Below the pieces are notes generated by a model. That model was not told the DNA's origin. It searched no databases and was given only the letters and a program-made list of their open reading frames with translations. From GCA-020344555 sp964548955 (GTDB taxonomy: Bacteria > Planctomycetota > Phycisphaerae > UBA1845): a DNA stretch of 5,791 nt. The translations under genes and the position numbers were made by a program. Positions 4,461 to 5,791 of the stretch are shown piece after piece; positions within the stretch are counted from its first letter, which is position 1, and every line of letters begins with the position of its first letter. The stretch covers positions 1-5,791 of the forward strand of contig CAZJTP010000240.1 of the NCBI GenBank assembly GCA_964548955.1, read 5' to 3'.

Positions 4461-5791
4461 CTAAGCCTGTCGCAAATGTCGCTCGACGAGCCGGATGGCC
4501 AAACTGAGTATCACCGCCATAACAGCCGCTGGGACGGCACCAAGCAGTGTTAGCCGTGGGTCATTTCGGGCTAGTCCTCGGCTGATGAAGTCGCCCAGGC
4601 CACCAGCGCCGATGTACGTCGAGAGCGTGGCGATGCCGACGGTCCAGACCGTCGATGTACGGATGCCGGCCACGATAATAGGCAGCGCCAGCGGCAACTC
4701 GACCATCCAGAGTCGCTGCCCGCCGGACATGCCCACGCCATCGGCGGCCTCGATGATCTCGGGGGACAACTCCTTCAATCCGGTAAAGGTGTTCACCACA
4801 ATCGGCAGTAGCGCGTAGAGCACAAGAGCGGTGACGGCCGGAGTCGCGCCGAGGATACCGTAGACCGCAAAGAGGAAAGCCAGCATCGCCAGGCTCGGGA
4901 TGGTCTGCATGATTTCCGTCGCACTCAGTACGAGGGGCGCCGCAGCGCGGTGACGGTGAATGAGGATGCCCGTCGGAACGCCGATCAAGACGGCGATCAC
5001 CATCGCTAGGGCTGTCAGGGCGAGGTGCTCGATCACCTTTTGCCACAACTCCGCCCGCCGCGTCGCGACCATGGCCCAAATGCTGACAGTGCCGTCTATT
5101 GGCACATCCGCTCGACCGGACGTCCGGTGCGGACTATCCGCGCCTCGCGATTCGATCCAATCGCGCGCCACCTTCGCCGGTGTACTCTTCAGCTCATCTA
5201 CGGTGTGGTTGAGCCTGCGCATGGTGCGATCGTCGATGGTCCCAGCCAAGACGGCCAGCACGTCGCGAATCTCAGGGTGGTCGTGCAGCAAGGCATGTCG
5301 GATTACCGGGGCTGCGTCGTAAGGAGGAAAGAATGAGCGATCGTCGTGTAGGACCTTCAACTTGTACGCCGCGATGCGTCCGTCCGTAGCAAACGCGCAG
5401 ATCACGTCGACCTGCCCGTCCGCCAGCGCCTGGTACATCAGGCCAGGGTCCAAGTCGGCGGTTTGTCCGAAGTCAAAGCCATACGCACGGCGAAGGCCGG
5501 GGTAGCCATCCGGGCGTTCCATAAACTCTGCGGTGAATCCAGCGGATAGCTGCCCCGCGACATCGGCGAGGTCGCCGATCGTCTGCCAACCGTGCTCGTC
5601 AGCGTGCCCGGCGCGTACCGTAATGGCGTAAGTATTGTTGAACCCCATCGGCGGCAGCCATACCAGTTCGAATCGCTCCCGGTATGCCTTCGCGACGATC
5701 TGGTACACGTCATCCGCGTTGGTACGGACCTCGTGTTTCAGCACATTGAGGAGCGCCGTGCCCGTGTATTCGACGTAGATGTCCAACTCGC
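4461..5791 (-). CDS. Fused substrate-binding/permease protein of an osmoprotectant ABC transporter (5' end missing)
   Basis: The gene runs off the right edge. The last codons read ELDIYVEYTGTA, a conserved interior motif of OpuAC/ProX-type binding domains, so the true start lies outside and the TTG at 5786 is not a start. The visible 441 residues, numbered from that TTG, hold two domains. About 1-213 form the binding domain, with GFNNTYAITV (49-58), DVICAFATDGRIAAY (127-141), FFPPYDAAPVIR (152-163) and LAGTIDDRTMRRLN (180-193). After a polar linker (214-235), about 245-441 form a ProW/OpuBB-type permease with several membrane helices. Its coupling motif is EAADGVGMSG (346-355) ending at L364-P365, followed by TLSTYIGAGGLGDFI (387-401). 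The family imports glycine betaine, choline, carnitine or similar compounds, often under osmotic stress; the ligand here cannot be told. The partner ATPase should be of ProV/OpuBA type and may lie beyond the right edge. Confidence 0.92.
   Translation of the reverse strand, partial: ELDIYVEYTGTALLNVLKHEVRTNADDVYQIVAKAYRERFELVWLPPMGFNNTYAITVRAGHADEHGWQTIGDLADVAGQLSAGFTAEFMERPDGYPGLRRAYGFDFGQTADLDPGLMYQALADGQVDVICAFATDGRIAAYKLKVLHDDRSFFPPYDAAPVIRHALLHDHPEIRDVLAVLAGTIDDRTMRRLNHTVDELKSTPAKVARDWIESRGADSPHRTSGRADVPIDGTVSIWAMVATRRAELWQKVIEHLALTALAMVIAVLIGVPTGILIHRHRAAAPLVLSATEIMQTIPSLAMLAFLFAVYGILGATPAVTALVLYALLPIVVNTFTGLKELSPEIIEAADGVGMSGGQRLWMVELPLALPIIVAGIRTSTVWTVGIATLSTYIGAGGLGDFISRGLARNDPRLTLLGAVPAAVMAVILSLAIRLVERHLRQA

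Noticed and set aside
4163..4507. Plus-strand open frame of 114 codons in the convergent gap
   Set aside because: The composition is Arg/Cys/Gly-rich with no recognisable motif or ribosome site, and it overlaps the end of the osmoprotectant transporter gene.
2746..5791. ATPase and fused permease as one transporter
   Set aside because: They are convergent and belong to different classes: MalK/UgpC (CUT1) against ProW/OpuBB, which pairs with ProV/OpuBA ATPases.

Overview
The window is GC-rich bacterial chromosomal DNA. It carries four genes complete within the window, one gene cut by the right edge, and perhaps the last codons of another at the left edge. I think the source is a planctomycete or a close relative. 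That is an inference. It rests on three kinds of dispersed palindromic repeat whose translations (QAFQPV-like, RGLKSAA-like, SAIRN-QS-like) I know as recurrent spurious peptides in planctomycete genomes, and on a small SEC-C protein. No rRNA, tRNA, CRISPR array, transposase or phage gene is visible.

Layout, left to right. (1) 1-36 may be the end of a plus-strand gene. An AT-rich convergent gap with nested inverted and direct repeats follows. (2) 146-1150, minus strand: a two-helix potassium channel with a cytosolic RCK/TrkA domain, whose selectivity filter reads TVGYR instead of TVGYG. (3) 1151-1439: a divergent regulatory gap with ATCGACAA boxes and an extended -10 promoter facing right. (4) 1440-2437, plus strand: a probable two-gene operon of a 68-residue SEC-C zinc-motif protein and dapB (lysine and diaminopimelate synthesis). 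(5) 2438-2745: a gap with a two-hairpin dispersed repeat and a weak candidate promoter. (6) 2746-4008, plus strand: a MalK/UgpC-type ABC ATPase whose C-terminal domain carries about 59 extra residues encoded partly by another dispersed palindrome. (7) 4009-4460: a convergent gap with hairpins and no convincing gene. (8) 4461-5791, minus strand, 5' end missing: a fused substrate-binding and permease protein of the glycine betaine/choline (osmoprotectant) ABC family.

The genes do not form one pathway. The K+ channel and the osmoprotectant transporter both suit ion or osmotic balance, but they are separated and transcribed apart. The ATPase is of the sugar/glycerol-phosphate class and has no permease beside it, so it may be a shared or orphan subunit; it is unlikely to be the partner of the convergent osmoprotectant permease. 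I see no clear undescribed multi-gene system. The most notable points are the in-frame repeat within the ATPase, the altered K+ filter, the compensatory changes in the paired hairpins, and the predicted cofactor preference of DapB.
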